Shown here: in pieces, positions 22,857 to 34,559 of the stretch
How positions within the stretch are numbered: the first letter of the stretch is position 1
Layout of the letters: each line of letters starts with the position of its first letter
Assembly (NCBI RefSeq): GCF_050003625.1
Contig: NC_134398.1
Span: 58,303,641 to 58,367,640 of the forward strand
Direction of reading: 5' to 3'
DNA: 64,000 nucleotides
Origin: Haematobia irritans
Taxonomy: Eukaryota; Arthropoda; Insecta; Diptera; Muscidae
Notes under the pieces: model-generated
What the model was told of the DNA's origin: nothing
Databases searched by the model: none
Seen by the model: only the letters and a program-made list of their open reading frames with translations
Translations under genes and position numbers: made by a program

Positions 22857-22964
22857 TATATATACGTTATGGGATCTTAGGGCAATATTTTGTTACAAAC
22901 GGAATGACAAAGTTAATATACCCCCTATCCTATGGTGAAGGGTATAAAAAAGCTTTCGGAAATC

Positions 22965-23190
22965 TTGTATCATAAACGTTGTTCTTTTATTAGAGTTGTT
23001 TGAATTTTTTCGAAAATATCAAACTTTTATAAAAAAGCAATGTTTTGTTACAACATTTTTATTTGTACAATAAAAACAACAATTTTTGTTCCAGAATCAC
23101 AGTCCTTTCGTTTGTATCAAACACTGTTCTTTTCTGACTTTAAATCTTTAATAAGACACATTTTTAAGTTTCGTTTTAAAATTTAATATA
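22965..23190. repeat. Interspersed repeat family B, copy 1
   Basis: Matches 24755-25060, 56930-57175 and the start of 62275-62365. Landmarks are 'gttcttttattagagttg', 'tttgttacaa', 'atcaaacactgttcttttc' and 'aataagacaca'. It is interrupted at 23191 by a mariner-type relic. No coding potential. Confidence 0.6.
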
Positions 23191-23385
23191 AAGGGTGTTT
23201 TTCTAAGAGATTGCTGATTTGAAATTTAAACAAAACACATTCAGTTATGAAATAACACAAAAAAAATTGGTAGATAATTTCTTGTCATTTAACATTTAAA
23301 TATATTTTCGTGCATGTGGCCACCACGACTAGTTTGCAAAAAATTCATTCTGGAGGTCCAATTTTCGACCACCTATATATTTTTA
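23191..23385 (-). mobile_element. Tc1/mariner-type terminal relic
   Basis: The sequence begins 'aagggtgtttttctaagaga' immediately after a TA in the family B repeat; in the B copy at about 25016-25030 that site is uninterrupted. The 'aagggtg' start is shared with the DD37E and DD41D element ends in this window. 'gtggccaccacgactag' and 'gaggtccaattttcgaccac' on the plus strand look like the antisense 3' end of a transposase gene, but too little remains for a family call. Confidence 0.35.
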
Positions 23386-24754
23386 ATAACATTTAATAAT
23401 GGATAGGTCGAAAACCTTTCTTGTTATGGTTTTAAATTCACAATAGAGTGTATAAAAATGTGACTTAATTTTAGTGGCCTACTAACTCTATAGGAGTGAA
23501 ATCAAATATAATAACAGGCATTCAGTCCCCAAAACTATTTCAAGGATTGTGTTTGCTAATTAACTCAATTTTAGTGGCTCAATACCTATGTAGGTGCAAA
23601 ATCTAGTATAGCTCCTCATATCGGACATCTCTGTTCATTGAAATAAAGCTCCCAAAATATGTATCCATTAATATTCTTAAATAAGGAAATACGCTTTATT
23701 TTTCAAAACCATTTCAATGATACCCCACAAATGCTTATGTTTACTAATTCAGTGGGGGTGGTTTAAGGTATGCACCCGCACCGTGGCCGATTTGCCTGAT
23801 GTAGCGTAAGAATATTAAAAATTTTGACCATCAAAATTTACAAAGATTTAACTTCCAGCCGATAAAAAACTGCTCATTTAGTAAATCGATAAGTTCTAAG
23901 ATGATAAATTGGCTTTAATTGATCAACTCTGGGCTTTCGAACAGAAAATATGCTAAAACAGCTGTTATAAATATAAACAGAAAAAAAATTCACGAAAAAT
24001 TTTCCAATTAAAATCTTTATTGAGTTTTTAAAAATATTCAATTAAAAATTTAATTGATTCAACAATTTTTTTAATTGAAATAAAAATCAATCACACACAT
24101 TAATAGTATCAATTATTTTTTTAGTTGGATCAATTAATTTTTTAATTGACTGTCAATTAATTTTTTAATTGACTGTCAATTAATTTTTTAATTGATACTA
24201 TTATTTCTGTGATTGAAAACATTTCAATTAATTTCAATTGTGTGTTTTTACATATGTGCAGATTTTACTGAAAAATTGTGGAAAATCTTATTGATAAGGT
24301 TTTGTGAGTTTCACTCATACAGTAATTCCATTTTATACAAAAAGAAATTAAATTAGTAGTTTTGAATGAATTGTCAAAAATATTATATGGAAAAAATAAC
24401 TAATTGGAAGGAGGTTTAACTTAACTATGATAAATATTATACAAAATTAATTAGATTGAAATCCAAATTGTGTAAAGGCAAGAAAATATTTTTTTTTTAA
24501 ATAAACAAAAGAGAGAAAACAAAAGAAAGAAAAGAGGAAACCTTTCAATATTTATACAAATCATTGTCTACGCCAATAATAAGTGATGAGTTTCACGGTT
24601 TTGTGGTTTTTCAATTAGAATATGGCGCTTTTGGGAGGTAATGTATTTAAGTCAGAATTTTCATCATCATTTACATAAGAGATTTTAAATTTCAGGAAAA
24701 AGGGATAGATCTCTCCTTCCTCCAGAAGAAAGATTATTATATATATTTCAATAC
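23386..24754. other. AT-rich region with a short 23-bp tandem repeat
   Basis: 23400-23830 contains decayed units resembling the lineage 2b element ('taggtgcaaaatctagta', 'gtagcgtaagaatatt'). 24131-24200 holds about three copies of 'caattaattttttaattgac' plus 'tgt', a self-complementary 23-bp tandem repeat. No gene is recognised. Confidence 0.4.
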
Positions 24755-25060
24755 ACGCAAAGAAAAAAAAAAAACGTTTGGAAAACGTGTACCGAAAACG
24801 TTTTTCTTTTGTTAGAGTTTTTTGAATTGTTTCGAAAATTTTAATCTTTTATCACCAAAAAAATTCGTTTGTTACAAAATTTTTATTTTTTCAATAAAAA
24901 AAAGTTATTTTTGAAACAACAACACAGTCCATTTCGTTTATATCAAACACTGTTCTTTTCTGACTTTAGGTCTTTAATAAGACACATTTTACAGTTCAAA
25001 ATTTAATATACTACAATGTAATGTTGAACATTTTTTCGGAATCTTCCGCACATATCTGGA
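24755..25060. repeat. Interspersed repeat family B, copy 2
   Basis: Close match to 22965-23190 ('aacgtttttcttttgttaga', 'atcaaacactgttcttttct'). It continues past the TA where copy 1 is interrupted, giving the uninserted site. It adjoins a tRNA-like block at 25075. Confidence 0.6.
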
Positions 25061-25074
25061 ATAAAAAAAAAAAC

Positions 25075-25150
25075 TTTGGTCGAAGCAGGGATCGAACCCA
25101 CGACCCTTGGCATGCAAGTCAGACGTAGCAACCACTACTCCACGGTGCCA
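25075..25150 (-). repeat. tRNA-like SINE head (pol III boxes)
   Basis: The reverse complement reads 'ggcaccgtggagtagtgg' in the A-box region and 'gtgggttcgatccctgc' over the B box (GGTTCGANCCC type). The acceptor arms do not pair, so it is not a tRNA gene. It is likely the head of a tRNA-derived SINE different from the 54 kb family. Confidence 0.5.
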
Positions 25151-25261
25151 AACTAAATGTTTGTTTCTGTTAAATAAACTTTGTTTATTCTGTTCGTGGG
25201 CGCCGCAAGCTATGCTACATAAATAAAACTTATATGGATATTTATCTATTGATGACCATAA

Positions 25262-25340
25262 CAGGTACATAGCTCAGTGGTTAGTGGGTTGGCTTACAAA
25301 GTGCATGGTCCGCGGTTCGATTCTCCGTCCAAGCGAAATG
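25262..25340 (+). repeat. tRNA-like SINE head, opposite orientation
   Basis: 'tagctcagtgg' matches the tRNA A box perfectly and 'ggttcgattct' matches the B box at 10 of 11 positions, with spacing close to that of a tRNA. The acceptor stem does not form ('ggtacat' against 'caagcga'). It is oriented away from the neighbouring head at 25075-25150. Confidence 0.5.
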
Positions 25341-25534
25341 TAAAAAAATTTATAAAATCGTATAAGTTCTTCTACATTGTTGGTATTACAGGAAAAGGTG
25401 TTAAGAACTAAAAAATCTCGGGGATGTGAGAAAGATGTGAGAGCAAATGCAATTAGCAAGAAAACAATGTTTTTTTTTTAGTTTGTCTTTACGAAATTGT
25501 TTTTACATCCCGGAAAAGAATAAACGTTTATCAC

Positions 25535-27194
25535 AACAAGTAAGGAAAGTCTAAAGTCGGGCGGGGCCTACTATATTATACCCTGCACCACTTTGTAGAT
25601 CCAAATTTTCGATACCATATCACATCCGTCAAATGTGTTGGGGGCTATATATAAAGGTTTGTCCCAAATACATACATTTAAATATCACTCGATCTGGACA
25701 GAATTTGATAGACTTCTACAAAATCTACAGACTCAAAATTTAAGTCGGCTAATGCACTAGGGTGGAACACAATGTTAGTAAAAAATATGGGAAACATTTA
25801 AATATGAAGCAATTTTAAGGAAACTTCGCAAAAGTTTATTTATGATTTATTGCTCGATATATATGTATTAGAAGTTTAGGAAAATTAGAGTCATTTTTAC
25901 AACTTTTCGACTAAACAGTTGCGATTTTACAAGGAAAATGTTGGTATCATGACCATTTTTGTCGAAATCAGAAAAACATATATATGGGAGCTATATCTAA
26001 ATCTGAACCGATTTCAACCAAATTTGTCACGCATAGCTACAATGCTAATTCTACTCTCTGTGCAAAATTTTAACTAAATCGGAGCAAAAAATTGGCCTCT
26101 ATGGTCATATGAGTGTGAATCGGGCGAAAGCTATATATGGGACCTATATCTAACTCTGAACCGATTTCAACCAAATTTGGCACGCATAGCTACAATGCTA
26201 ATTCTACTCCCTGTGCAAAATTTAAACTAAATCGGAGTTAAAAATTTGCCTCTGTGGTCATATGAGTGTAAATCGGGCGAAAGCTATATATGGGAGATAT
26301 ATCTAAATCTGAACCGATTTCAACCAAATTTGGCACGCATAGCCACAATGCTAATTCTACTCCCTGTGCAAAATTTCAACTAAATCGGAGCAAAAAAATG
26401 GCCTCTGTGGTCATATGAGTGTAAATCGGGCGAAAGCTATATATGGGAGATATATCTAAATCTGAACCGATTTCAACCAAATTTGGCACGCATAGCTACA
26501 ATGCTAATTCTACTCCCAGTGCAAAATTTCAACTAAATCGGAGCTAAAGATTGGCCTCTGTGGTCATATGAGTGTAAATCGGGCGAACGATATATATGGG
26601 AGCTATATCTAAATCTGAACCGATTTCAATAAAATTTTGCACACTTGACTACACTGCTAGTTCTACTCCCTGTGCAAAATTTCAACCTAATTGGGGTAAA
26701 ACTCTGGCTTCTGGGACCGTATTACTGCATATCGGGCGAAAGATATATACGGGAGCTATATCTAAATCTGAACCGATTTCAATGAAATTTGGCACACTGG
26801 ACTATAGTACTAATTGTTCTTCTTGTGCAAAATTTTAAGCCAATTAGGGTAAAACTCTGGCTTCTGGGGCCATATATCGGGCGAAATATATATATGGGAG
26901 CTATATCTAAATCTGAACCGATTTCTTCCAAAATCAATAGGGATCTATTCTGAGCCAAAACACATACTTGTGCCAAATTTGAAGTCGATTGGACTAAAAC
27001 TGCGACCTAGACTTTGATTACAAAATGTGTTCACGGAGAGACGGACAGACGGACATGGCTATATCGACTGAGGAGCCCACCCAGACCATTTTTGCCAAAG
27101 ACACCATGTGTCTATCTCGTCTCCTTCTGGGTGTTGCAAACATATGCACTAACTTATAATACCCTGTTCCACAGTGTGGAGCAGGGTATAAAAA
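25535..27194 (+). mobile_element. INE-1/Helitron-like element, lineage 2, complete
   Basis: Reference copy for lineage 2. The head is 'aacaagtaaggaaagtctaa' followed by 'gtcgggcgggg'. A conserved stretch leads to an array with 'cgggcga' at 26121, 26274, 26427, 26580 and 26733 (exactly 153 bp apart) and 26878 (145 bp). Near the 3' end there is the 'gagagacggacagacggaca' block and a terminal hairpin at 27159-27189 with 15-bp arms (14 paired) around one base. There is no coding capacity; a short frame at 26596-26838 reads array units. Confidence 0.8.
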
Positions 27195-27363
27195 TTGACA
27201 AAACAAATTATAATATATATTACAAACATACGTGATGAATTTTAAATTGTGTAGTGCAGGTTCGTCGCCACACTCTAATAACTATTTTCTCCAAAAGCCC
27301 ATCACGTATTTCAAATAAGGATTGTTTTTTTTTTTTTTTTTTTTTTTTGGATAGGGATACAAA

Positions 27364-27700
27364 ATATTTGCTTTATGATGCTTCTAAAGAATCAGAAAAC
27401 ACCGATTCAGATTATTTGGGCAAAGCCCTATAGACTGCAAGATGGTTGGATGGACGCACGTTTCGGAATTACCACATTCCTCATCAGCATCCTCTACTTG
27501 CAGCAAAACTATCAACCAATTATCAGAATAAATTCAGGCAGTTCACTAAACCCAAGGTGAACCACACTTGAACCTTCCGAAAACCTTCCCAAATAAATTT
27601 GACAAACATTCTTTTCCTCCGTTGGTTAAGCTACTTTTGTAGTTTAGTCAACACAATGGTTTTAAAGCTGAGATTAACTCAACAAATAACATTAAAAAAA
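27364..27700. mobile_element. Penelope-type terminal fragment in inverted arrangement
   Basis: 27375-27588 is, on the minus strand, the same sequence as 51010-51185, including the hammerhead ribozyme. It abuts 27589-27690, which on the plus strand matches the part downstream of the ribozyme at 51180-51255. The two segments of one unit are thus head-to-tail inverted here. Hammerhead motifs in inverted or partial terminal repeats are known for Penelope-like retroelements, which is why I assign it there. A T-tract (27326-27350) adjoins the left side. No GIY-YIG or reverse transcriptase remains. Confidence 0.55.
27435..27503 (-). ncRNA. Hammerhead ribozyme, type I, copy 1 (GUC site)
   Basis: On the minus strand a 69-nt motif carries every hammerhead element in order. 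The stem I outer arm is CTGCAAG, the inner arm GGATG, and the core is CTGATGA. Stem II is GGAAT/ATTCC with loop GTGGTA, followed by core GAAA. Stem III is minimal (A-U and C-G) with loop GTGC. The cleavage triplet is GTC. Then come CATCC and CTTGCAG, closing both parts of stem I around an internal loop. Predicted cleavage is between plus-strand positions 27453 and 27452. A two-base-pair stem III is known from Penelope-type hammerheads. Activity is inferred. Confidence 0.88.
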
Positions 27701-28201
27701 AAATTTTAAAATATTTACCAAAAACAACTATTCCTTATGAGGTTACCATTCCAGGAAAATTATCATTTAGATGAAAACTTTATTAGTTTTAAGTAGTTAA
27801 TTTTCTTACGCTAGATCGACCACTGTGCCCCGCCCGTCGTTCTACTTTACTCACTGGTATTTTTTTCTGCGTGTGGTTACTAGAAACATAATATCCAACT
27901 AATATTATACGAATCTCGCTGCGGACCCAATTTCAAGTTTACCACAATTTGAAAATTTACTCTTGTGTAAAATATATGCCTCTGCTGTAGGGACCACATG
28001 TCAATGTCATGATTTCCTGAATTTTTAAAACAATTGTTGTAATAGAAACTATTTCCCAACTACATTTGTGATTGTACATCTATCCACTCTTCCTTTATTA
28101 ACGTATTATATTTTAATGCCATTTGTAACTGCAGTAGCTTCATGTTGCTATTTAGAATAGCTTGTGAAAGGCTTCGAATGCATACTGGTAAACAAAGTAA
28201 A
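27701..28201. other. No gene recognised
   Basis: AT-rich sequence between the Penelope-type fragment and the lineage 3 element. The stretch 27740-27870 ('taattttcttacgctagat', 'ttttttctgcgtgtgg') looks like the end of a TA-type MITE, but the partner end is not found. Confidence 0.3.
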
Positions 28202-29736
28202 AAACAAGTATATACAGTAGTAAGTTCGGCCGGGACGAATCTTAAATACCCACCACCATGAATCAAATATAATAGTTTCATTTGAAAACTCTTCGTCGAT
28301 GCGGGTATCTTGATAATAAGGATTTAAAGGGGTTTGATAACAGATATTCTCCCAAGCAGATCAATTCAACCAGTACACTTCCCGAAGATAAATTGAAAGA
28401 TTCTACCTATGAAGTCTAAATCAGATTCTGGATTTATAAGAACCAATTTTGTTTGAATTTTAGAGAAATCATAAACATACCGTTTAAATGATGAAAAAAA
28501 CCTTGATTCGAAATATTAAATCCGTCGATTTTTACCGCCGTTATTTAAATGATAACGAGGAGTAAAATCTAGAAATCGTAATTTTAGTTTCAAGCAATTT
28601 TTATGATCAGTGCTCCTGCTATAAGCTCAAGAAGTGAAATCGGCCGATTGATCAATATCTTACATAATGGACCGGTAGAAATAAATGCGATACAAATTTT
28701 ATTATGCGATACAGTATATTTACATTTTCAGGCAAAGTGGATAAAAACTACGGTTTCTAGAAGCTCAAGACCCCAAATCGGGGGATCGATTTATATGGGA
28801 GATATATCAAAACCTGGACGGATACTCCCCATTTTCGAGACACCTATTTTTGGTCTTAAAATACCTCCAGATTTTCAATTTCAAGCAAATCGGAAATAAA
28901 AATACAGTATCTAGACGCCTAAGAAGTAAAATCGAGAGATCGATTTATATGGCGGCTATACTAAAATATGAATCGATTCTCCTCATTTTCGACACACCTA
29001 TTTGTAGTCTTAAAATACCTCTACATTTTCAATTTCAAGCAAATTGGGTTGTAAATACAGTTTCTAGACGCCCAAGAAGTAAAATCGGGAGATCGGTCTA
29101 TATGGGGTCTATACCAAAACGTAGACCGATAGACCCCATTTTCGACACACCAAAGTTTGGTCCTAAAAAACCTCTAGATTTTCAATTTCAGGCAAATTTG
29201 ATAAAAAAATACAGTTTATGGACGCCCAAGAAGCAAAATCCGGAAATCGGTCTATATGGGGGCTATACCAAAACATGGAGTGATAGGCACAATTTTCTGC
29301 ATTAAAGAGTAATGATCCTAAACCACCACTAGATTTCCAATTTCAGGCAATTGGATAAAAACTACGGGTTTTAAAAGCCCATGACCCCAAATCGGGAGGT
29401 CGGTTTATATGGGGACTATATTAAAACTTGGACCGATATAGCCCATCTTCAAACTTGACCTGCCTGCCAACAAAACACGAATCTGTGCCAAATTTCAGGA
29501 CGATAGCGCCATTATTGAAGGCTGTAGCGTGATTACAACAGACAGATGGACATGCTTATATCGTCTTATAATTTCTCCCTGATCAAGAATATATATATAT
29601 ACTTTATATAGTCGGAAATCGATATTTCTATGTGTTACAAACGGAATGACAAACTTATTATACCCTAAACTTGTTATACCCACCACAATAGAATGGTGTT
29701 ATACCCACCACCATTCTATGGTGGTGGGTATAACAA
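28202..29736 (+). mobile_element. INE-1/Helitron-like element, lineage 3, complete
   Basis: The head is 'aacaagtatatacagtagta' and 'agttcggccgggacg'. Array units start with 'gatcgatttatatgg' or 'atcggtctatatgg' at about 28786, 28940, 29093, 29247 and 29400, i.e. 153-154 bp apart. The terminal hairpin at 29698-29734 has perfect 17-bp arms and a 3-nt loop, preceded by a second, imperfect half hairpin at 29669-29697. The 151-codon open frame at 28850-29305 reads array units and is not regarded as a gene. Confidence 0.75.
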
Positions 29737-29986
29737 GAACAAAATGCAAGTCGTGTTTCAAATTTTGCAGGAGGTCAATGCCTCGAATAGGTAGTATTTT
29801 CAGCATTTTAATAATTGTGGTATAAGTTAGCAACATGTAAAAATTTAGGTCATCGGTGGTTATGAAAGAAAAACAAAATACAAAAGCAAGAAGAATGTCA
29901 ATTGAAACACATGCACTGAGGAATTATTTAAAGTGTGGCATAGGATGATAAGGAAAACATAAAGTTCAAACATCACTATAAGTGCA

Positions 29987-30306
29987 CGGAAAAAAATATT
30001 GTCGTGAGGCCAAAGATTTCATGTCCTTATAACACGATTCCGAATTTTTCTTAGAATAGAAGACACATTTCGCAGATATAAATTTTTACGTTGCCCAAAA
30101 GTCGATAAACTTTTCAATGAAGTCGTTTTGTCCTTACAGTTAAGTGATTCGAATTAAAATTACGTATCCTAAAATGAAAGAGAATTTTGTTTGAATAAGG
30201 TCAACTTGGTTTTAGTAATTCTGAAAAATTCTTCAAAATTAATGAAATTGTCTTTAAATTTGTTGCCCTTTTTGCAATTTTACTACAAAGCAAAAAAGCG
30301 TTTAAC
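29987..30306 (-). repeat. Interspersed repeat family G, copy 2 (empty TTAA site)
   Basis: The reverse complement aligns with the two flanks of the MITE at 3357-3872 and reads straight across the insertion point, with a single TTAA at 30239-30242. This is direct evidence for the insertion in copy 1. Confidence 0.7.
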
Positions 30307-31067
30307 AAGTATATACAGAAGTAAATTCGGCCGGGCCGGATCTACCCACCACCATGAGTAATTAAAGATTCTACCTATAAAGATTGGATCAGATTGTGGA
30401 TGATGAAATACCGCCTGGATTTGAAATTTAAAATCTGTAGATTTTTACCCCCATTATTCAAATGGTTACGAGAAGTAAAATCTTGAAATTTTACATTCAG
30501 TTTCAAGCAATTTTCATGTTCAGTGCGCCTTCTATACCCTCAAGAAGTAAAATCGGTCTATATGGAGGCCTTACCAAATGGATCGATAAAAAATTAAATT
30601 CCATACATGGTTTTGTGGGTCTAAAGTACCAGTATATTTCCAATTTCATACAAATCGTACAATCTGTGCGGTTTCTAGAAGCCCAATGAGTTAAATCGGT
30701 AGATCGTTCTTATGGGGACAATGCCTAAAACATAGACCGATACACACCATATTCAGCACACCTAATTGGGTTTTTAGAACCACAATCTACAGAATCTAGA
30801 CCACAAAATTGAGGACCGATTTTTAAGAGGGCTATATCAAAAACTGTACCGATGTACAATATATTCGGCACACCTATTCATTGTCCTAAACCTCTAGATT
30901 TCCAAATTTAGGCAAATTGGACAAAAACTACAATTTCTACAAGCCCAGGAAGTAAAATCGGGAGATCGGTCTGTATCGGAGCTATATCAAAACATGGACC
31001 CATACTCAGCATATTCGGCACACATCTTTTGGTCCTAAACTACCTCTAGGCTTCCAATTTCAGGCAA
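30306..31067 (+). mobile_element. Lineage 3 element, 3' truncated
   Basis: Head 'aacaagtatatacagaagta', then array units with 'aaatcggtctatatggaggc' and 'tcggagctatatcaaaacat'. It stops at about 31067 inside a unit ('ccaatttcaggcaaagt') where an 18-bp palindrome begins, so the 3' end is missing. Confidence 0.65.
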
Positions 31068-31225
31068 AGTACGAAATATTTCGTACTTTTAATGAAAAGT
31101 TTCTTTGGTTGTAAAGCAATGACAAATTTCGTACTTTTAATGAAATTTTTCGTACATTTTACGAAGAGAATTCTTTCTGTGTAGTATTGTTAAATGTTGT
31201 TTGCAGTTTTCTGCAGTCGGAAGCA

Positions 31226-31900
31226 TTCTACTATGTTTGCAAAATTTCACGTAAATCGGCGTAAAACTTTGGCCTCTGTGGTCATATGAGTGAAAATCGG
31301 GCGAAAGATATATGGGAGCTATATCTAAATCTGAACCGATTTCAACCAAATTTGGTACCATACCATCATCTGTAGTCTGTGTGCAGAACTTGCAGCAAAT
31401 AAAGATGAAACTCTAGCCTCTGGGGCCACATAAATTCATATCGGGCGAAAGATATATATATATATATATGAGCTGTATGTAAATCTGAACCCATTTAGCT
31501 GATATATTGCAAACTTTACGGGACTCTCACAACATTTATTTGTACGAAATGTAAAAAAGATCGGTTTATAAACACGTCAATTATTACGAAATCAGTGATA
31601 AATACTTATGACAACTATATATAAATCTGAACCGATTTTTACCAAAACAATAGGGATTGCCTTGAGCCGAAAAAAGGTCATATGCTAAATTTAAGGACGA
31701 TCGGACTTCAACTGCTAGCTGTACCTTGCACACAAAAATACATGAACAGACAGACGGACATAGCTAAATCGACTCAGAATTTAATTCTAAAACGATCGGT
31801 ATACTAAACAATGGGTCTGATACTGCTTCTTCTTGACGTTACATACCATACGTATGCATTATTATACCCTGTACTACAGTAGTAGTGAAGGATATAAAAA
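31226..31900 (+). mobile_element. Lineage 2 element, 5' truncated
   Basis: Array units with 'gggagctatatctaaatctg', a short (ta)n run at 31453-31468, the 'gaacagacagacggacatag' block, and the 3' hairpin end at 31864-31895. The head is missing. Confidence 0.65.
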
Positions 31901-32924
31901 TTGGAGTTTAAAATTGCAAAATTGGCTTTAGTACCATACTAAGTTGATAGGAGCATTATTGGTAATTTTTAACAAATTCTGAACTACTCGTATATTGTGG
32001 GAGATACGATTTTATTGAATCAGTATGGCTCATTCGTGTATAATATTTCCCCCATTTTTAGTTAATTTAATTAACGTACACAAATAATTATTAAAGTCAA
32101 GGAAACTTTCTCAAAACATAATAATTCCATGAACCAAAGTCGAATTAAATTGGCTTTAGTGTCATATAGGGTTCACTTTTTTTGAGTGTAGTTTCTAGTA
32201 TGCACTTTTTACTCACTATTTTGCCATCCTTTTATATCACTTTAAATTAAACGTCTATACAAATGATATGTCGCAGCAATTAAGTTGGACGCTGCATCGG
32301 TGACTCATTGGATAATCCAATTGTGGCACGTGTTAGTTTGGAAACATCATTAACAAATATTGGTTTGGTGGATTAATCCCATCAACAGTATAGACAGTTA
32401 ACATTATCGTTACAGTAGTCTATCATTTAATGGATGGAAAAATCTCAACCACCAAGTGAACACACACACACACACTCAATTAGATAGTAAATCTGAAATG
32501 ACTTAATTCTTCAAGTTCTTCGGACAGTTGGCCATTTTCATCCCTATATTTCAATGTATTCAATTGCAAAATGTAATAAATCTCCAGAATTTAATTTATT
32601 AGAGGCAATAAGAAATCAATACAATTCCCACTTCTTTCTAACTATAAGCACCCACACACATTAATCCTAGAGATTCATGCAGAGCTGTGTATCAAATTCT
32701 CTGTTGAAATAAATCTGTGAACGAGACATGCTGCACATGTGCGTGCACGACTATGTCTTGGCAAATTGGTGACTTGCCTTCGATGAAGTTGTTATTAAAT
32801 ATGCCATGAAATTCACTAGAAAATTACTGTCAACGCGTGTGTCATTCCCCAGTGGCTAGTTGTGTGGCATGGTGTGCGTGTGTGCCATTTTAGTTTTTGG
32901 CCTCATGCAGCAGGGAAATCAATG
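31901..32924. other. No gene recognised; short CA microsatellite
   Basis: 31903-32190 resembles the MITE-like DNA flanking the mariner at 60722 and ends with 'cactttttttgagtgtag', a CACT-type terminus. 32459-32475 is (ca)8. 32200-32920 is of mixed composition and could be single-copy DNA; I see no convincing exon. Confidence 0.35.
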
Positions 32925-34559
32925 TACAGTAACCCCTCGATTTACGCCGCCTCGGTTTACGTTGTTCCGATTTACGTCGTCAAATTTTTTATTCCATCCA
33001 ACTTCGATTTACGTCGTCGATTTTTTGCCAACTTTATCAGAAACGCCTTCCATAAGTGAACTAAGTACCAACGACGATGAGATCGAAACATTTATTTCTG
33101 AAATTCTTACTGAAAATTCGTTAAATTCTGATTGATATTGCGTATATAATGCAATTGTAGAAGTGGCGATGTATTTTTTATATGTAACGGGTTTTCATTT
33201 GTTTATGAACTTAATTATTATATGTCCGTCTGTCCGTCTGTTGTAATCAAGCTACAGCCTTCAATATCGTCCTGAAATTTGGCACATATTCGTCTTTTGT
33301 TTGCAGGCAGGTCAAGTTCGAAGATGGGCTATATCGGTCCAAGTTTTGATATATTCCCCATATAAACCGACCTCCCGGCTTGGGGTCTTGGGTTTATAAA
33401 ACCGTGGTTTTTATCCAATTTGCTTGGAAATGGAAATCTAGAGGTATTTTAGGACCATCAATCATCATGTTTTAGTATAGCCCCCATATGGACCGATTTT
33501 GCTTCATGGTCATCTAGAAAGTGTATTTTCCATCTGATTTGCCTGAAAAAATCTAGAGGTATTTTAAGATCACAAATTGGTGTGTCGAAAATGGGGGTAT
33601 CGGTCCATGTTTTGGTATAGCACCAATATAGATCGATCTCCCGATTTTACTTCTTGGGCTTTTACAATCCGTAGTTTTTACCCAATTTGCCTGAAATTGG
33701 AAATCTAGAGGTATTCTCGGAAATAAAGAGATGTGCCGTAAATTGTGGTTATCGGACCATGTTTTGATATAATCCTCATATAAACCAATCTCCCGATTTT
33801 ACTTCTTGGGCTTCTACAATCCGTAGTTTTTACCCAATTTGCCTGAAATTGGAAATTTAGAGGTATTAAAGGAGAATTAAGAGGCGTGCCGGAAATGGTG
33901 TGTATCGGTCCATGTTTTGATATAGCTCCCATATAGACGGATCTCCCGACGTGTGCCGAAAATTATTTGATATAGTCCCCATATAAACCGATCTCCCGAT
34001 TTTACTTCGTGGGCTTCTAGAATCCGTAGTTTTTATCCAATTTGCCTGAAATTGGAAATCTAGAGGTATTCTAGGACAATAAAGAGGTGTGTCGAATATA
34101 TTGTGTATCCGTACAGTTTTCGATATAGCCCCCTTACTTTGTGTATCCTTCCATGTTTTGATATAGCCCCAATTACACCGAACTCCCGATTTAGCTCCTA
34201 GGGTTTGTATAAATTGTAGTTTTTATCCGATTTGACACAAATTGAAAATATACTGGCATTGTAGACCCGTAACAAAGTGTATATGATTTAGTTTTGTCGG
34301 TCCATTTGGTAAGGCCTCCATATATTAGACCGATTTCACTTATTGAGGGTATAGAAGGCGCAATGATCATGAAAATTGCTTGAAACTGAATACAAAATTT
34401 CCAGATTTTACTTCTCGTAATCATTTAAATAAAAGAATTGGGATGAAAATCTACAGATTTTAGATTTCAAATCAAGGCGCACAGTGTGTCCTTCCCATAC
34501 ATTCGACGGCCAAAAATAGAAGGAGTTGTACGAGAGTAATGAAATTTGGCACGAGTTCC

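Larger units (their letters stand above)
21601..22950 (+). mobile_element. Lineage 1 3' end, split by a Tigger-like element
   Basis: 21601-21671 ('gcgtaatttcaatagacgga' to 'cacgacccagtata') and 22857-22950 ('tatatacgttatgggatctt' to 'tatggtgaagggtataaaaa') are the two parts of one lineage 1 3' terminus, contiguous at 58140-58315. The array and head are absent. Confidence 0.75.

Noticed and set aside
25262..25340. A genuine tRNA gene
   Set aside because: The acceptor stem does not pair and the sequence continues into non-tRNA DNA, so it is a tRNA-like SINE head.
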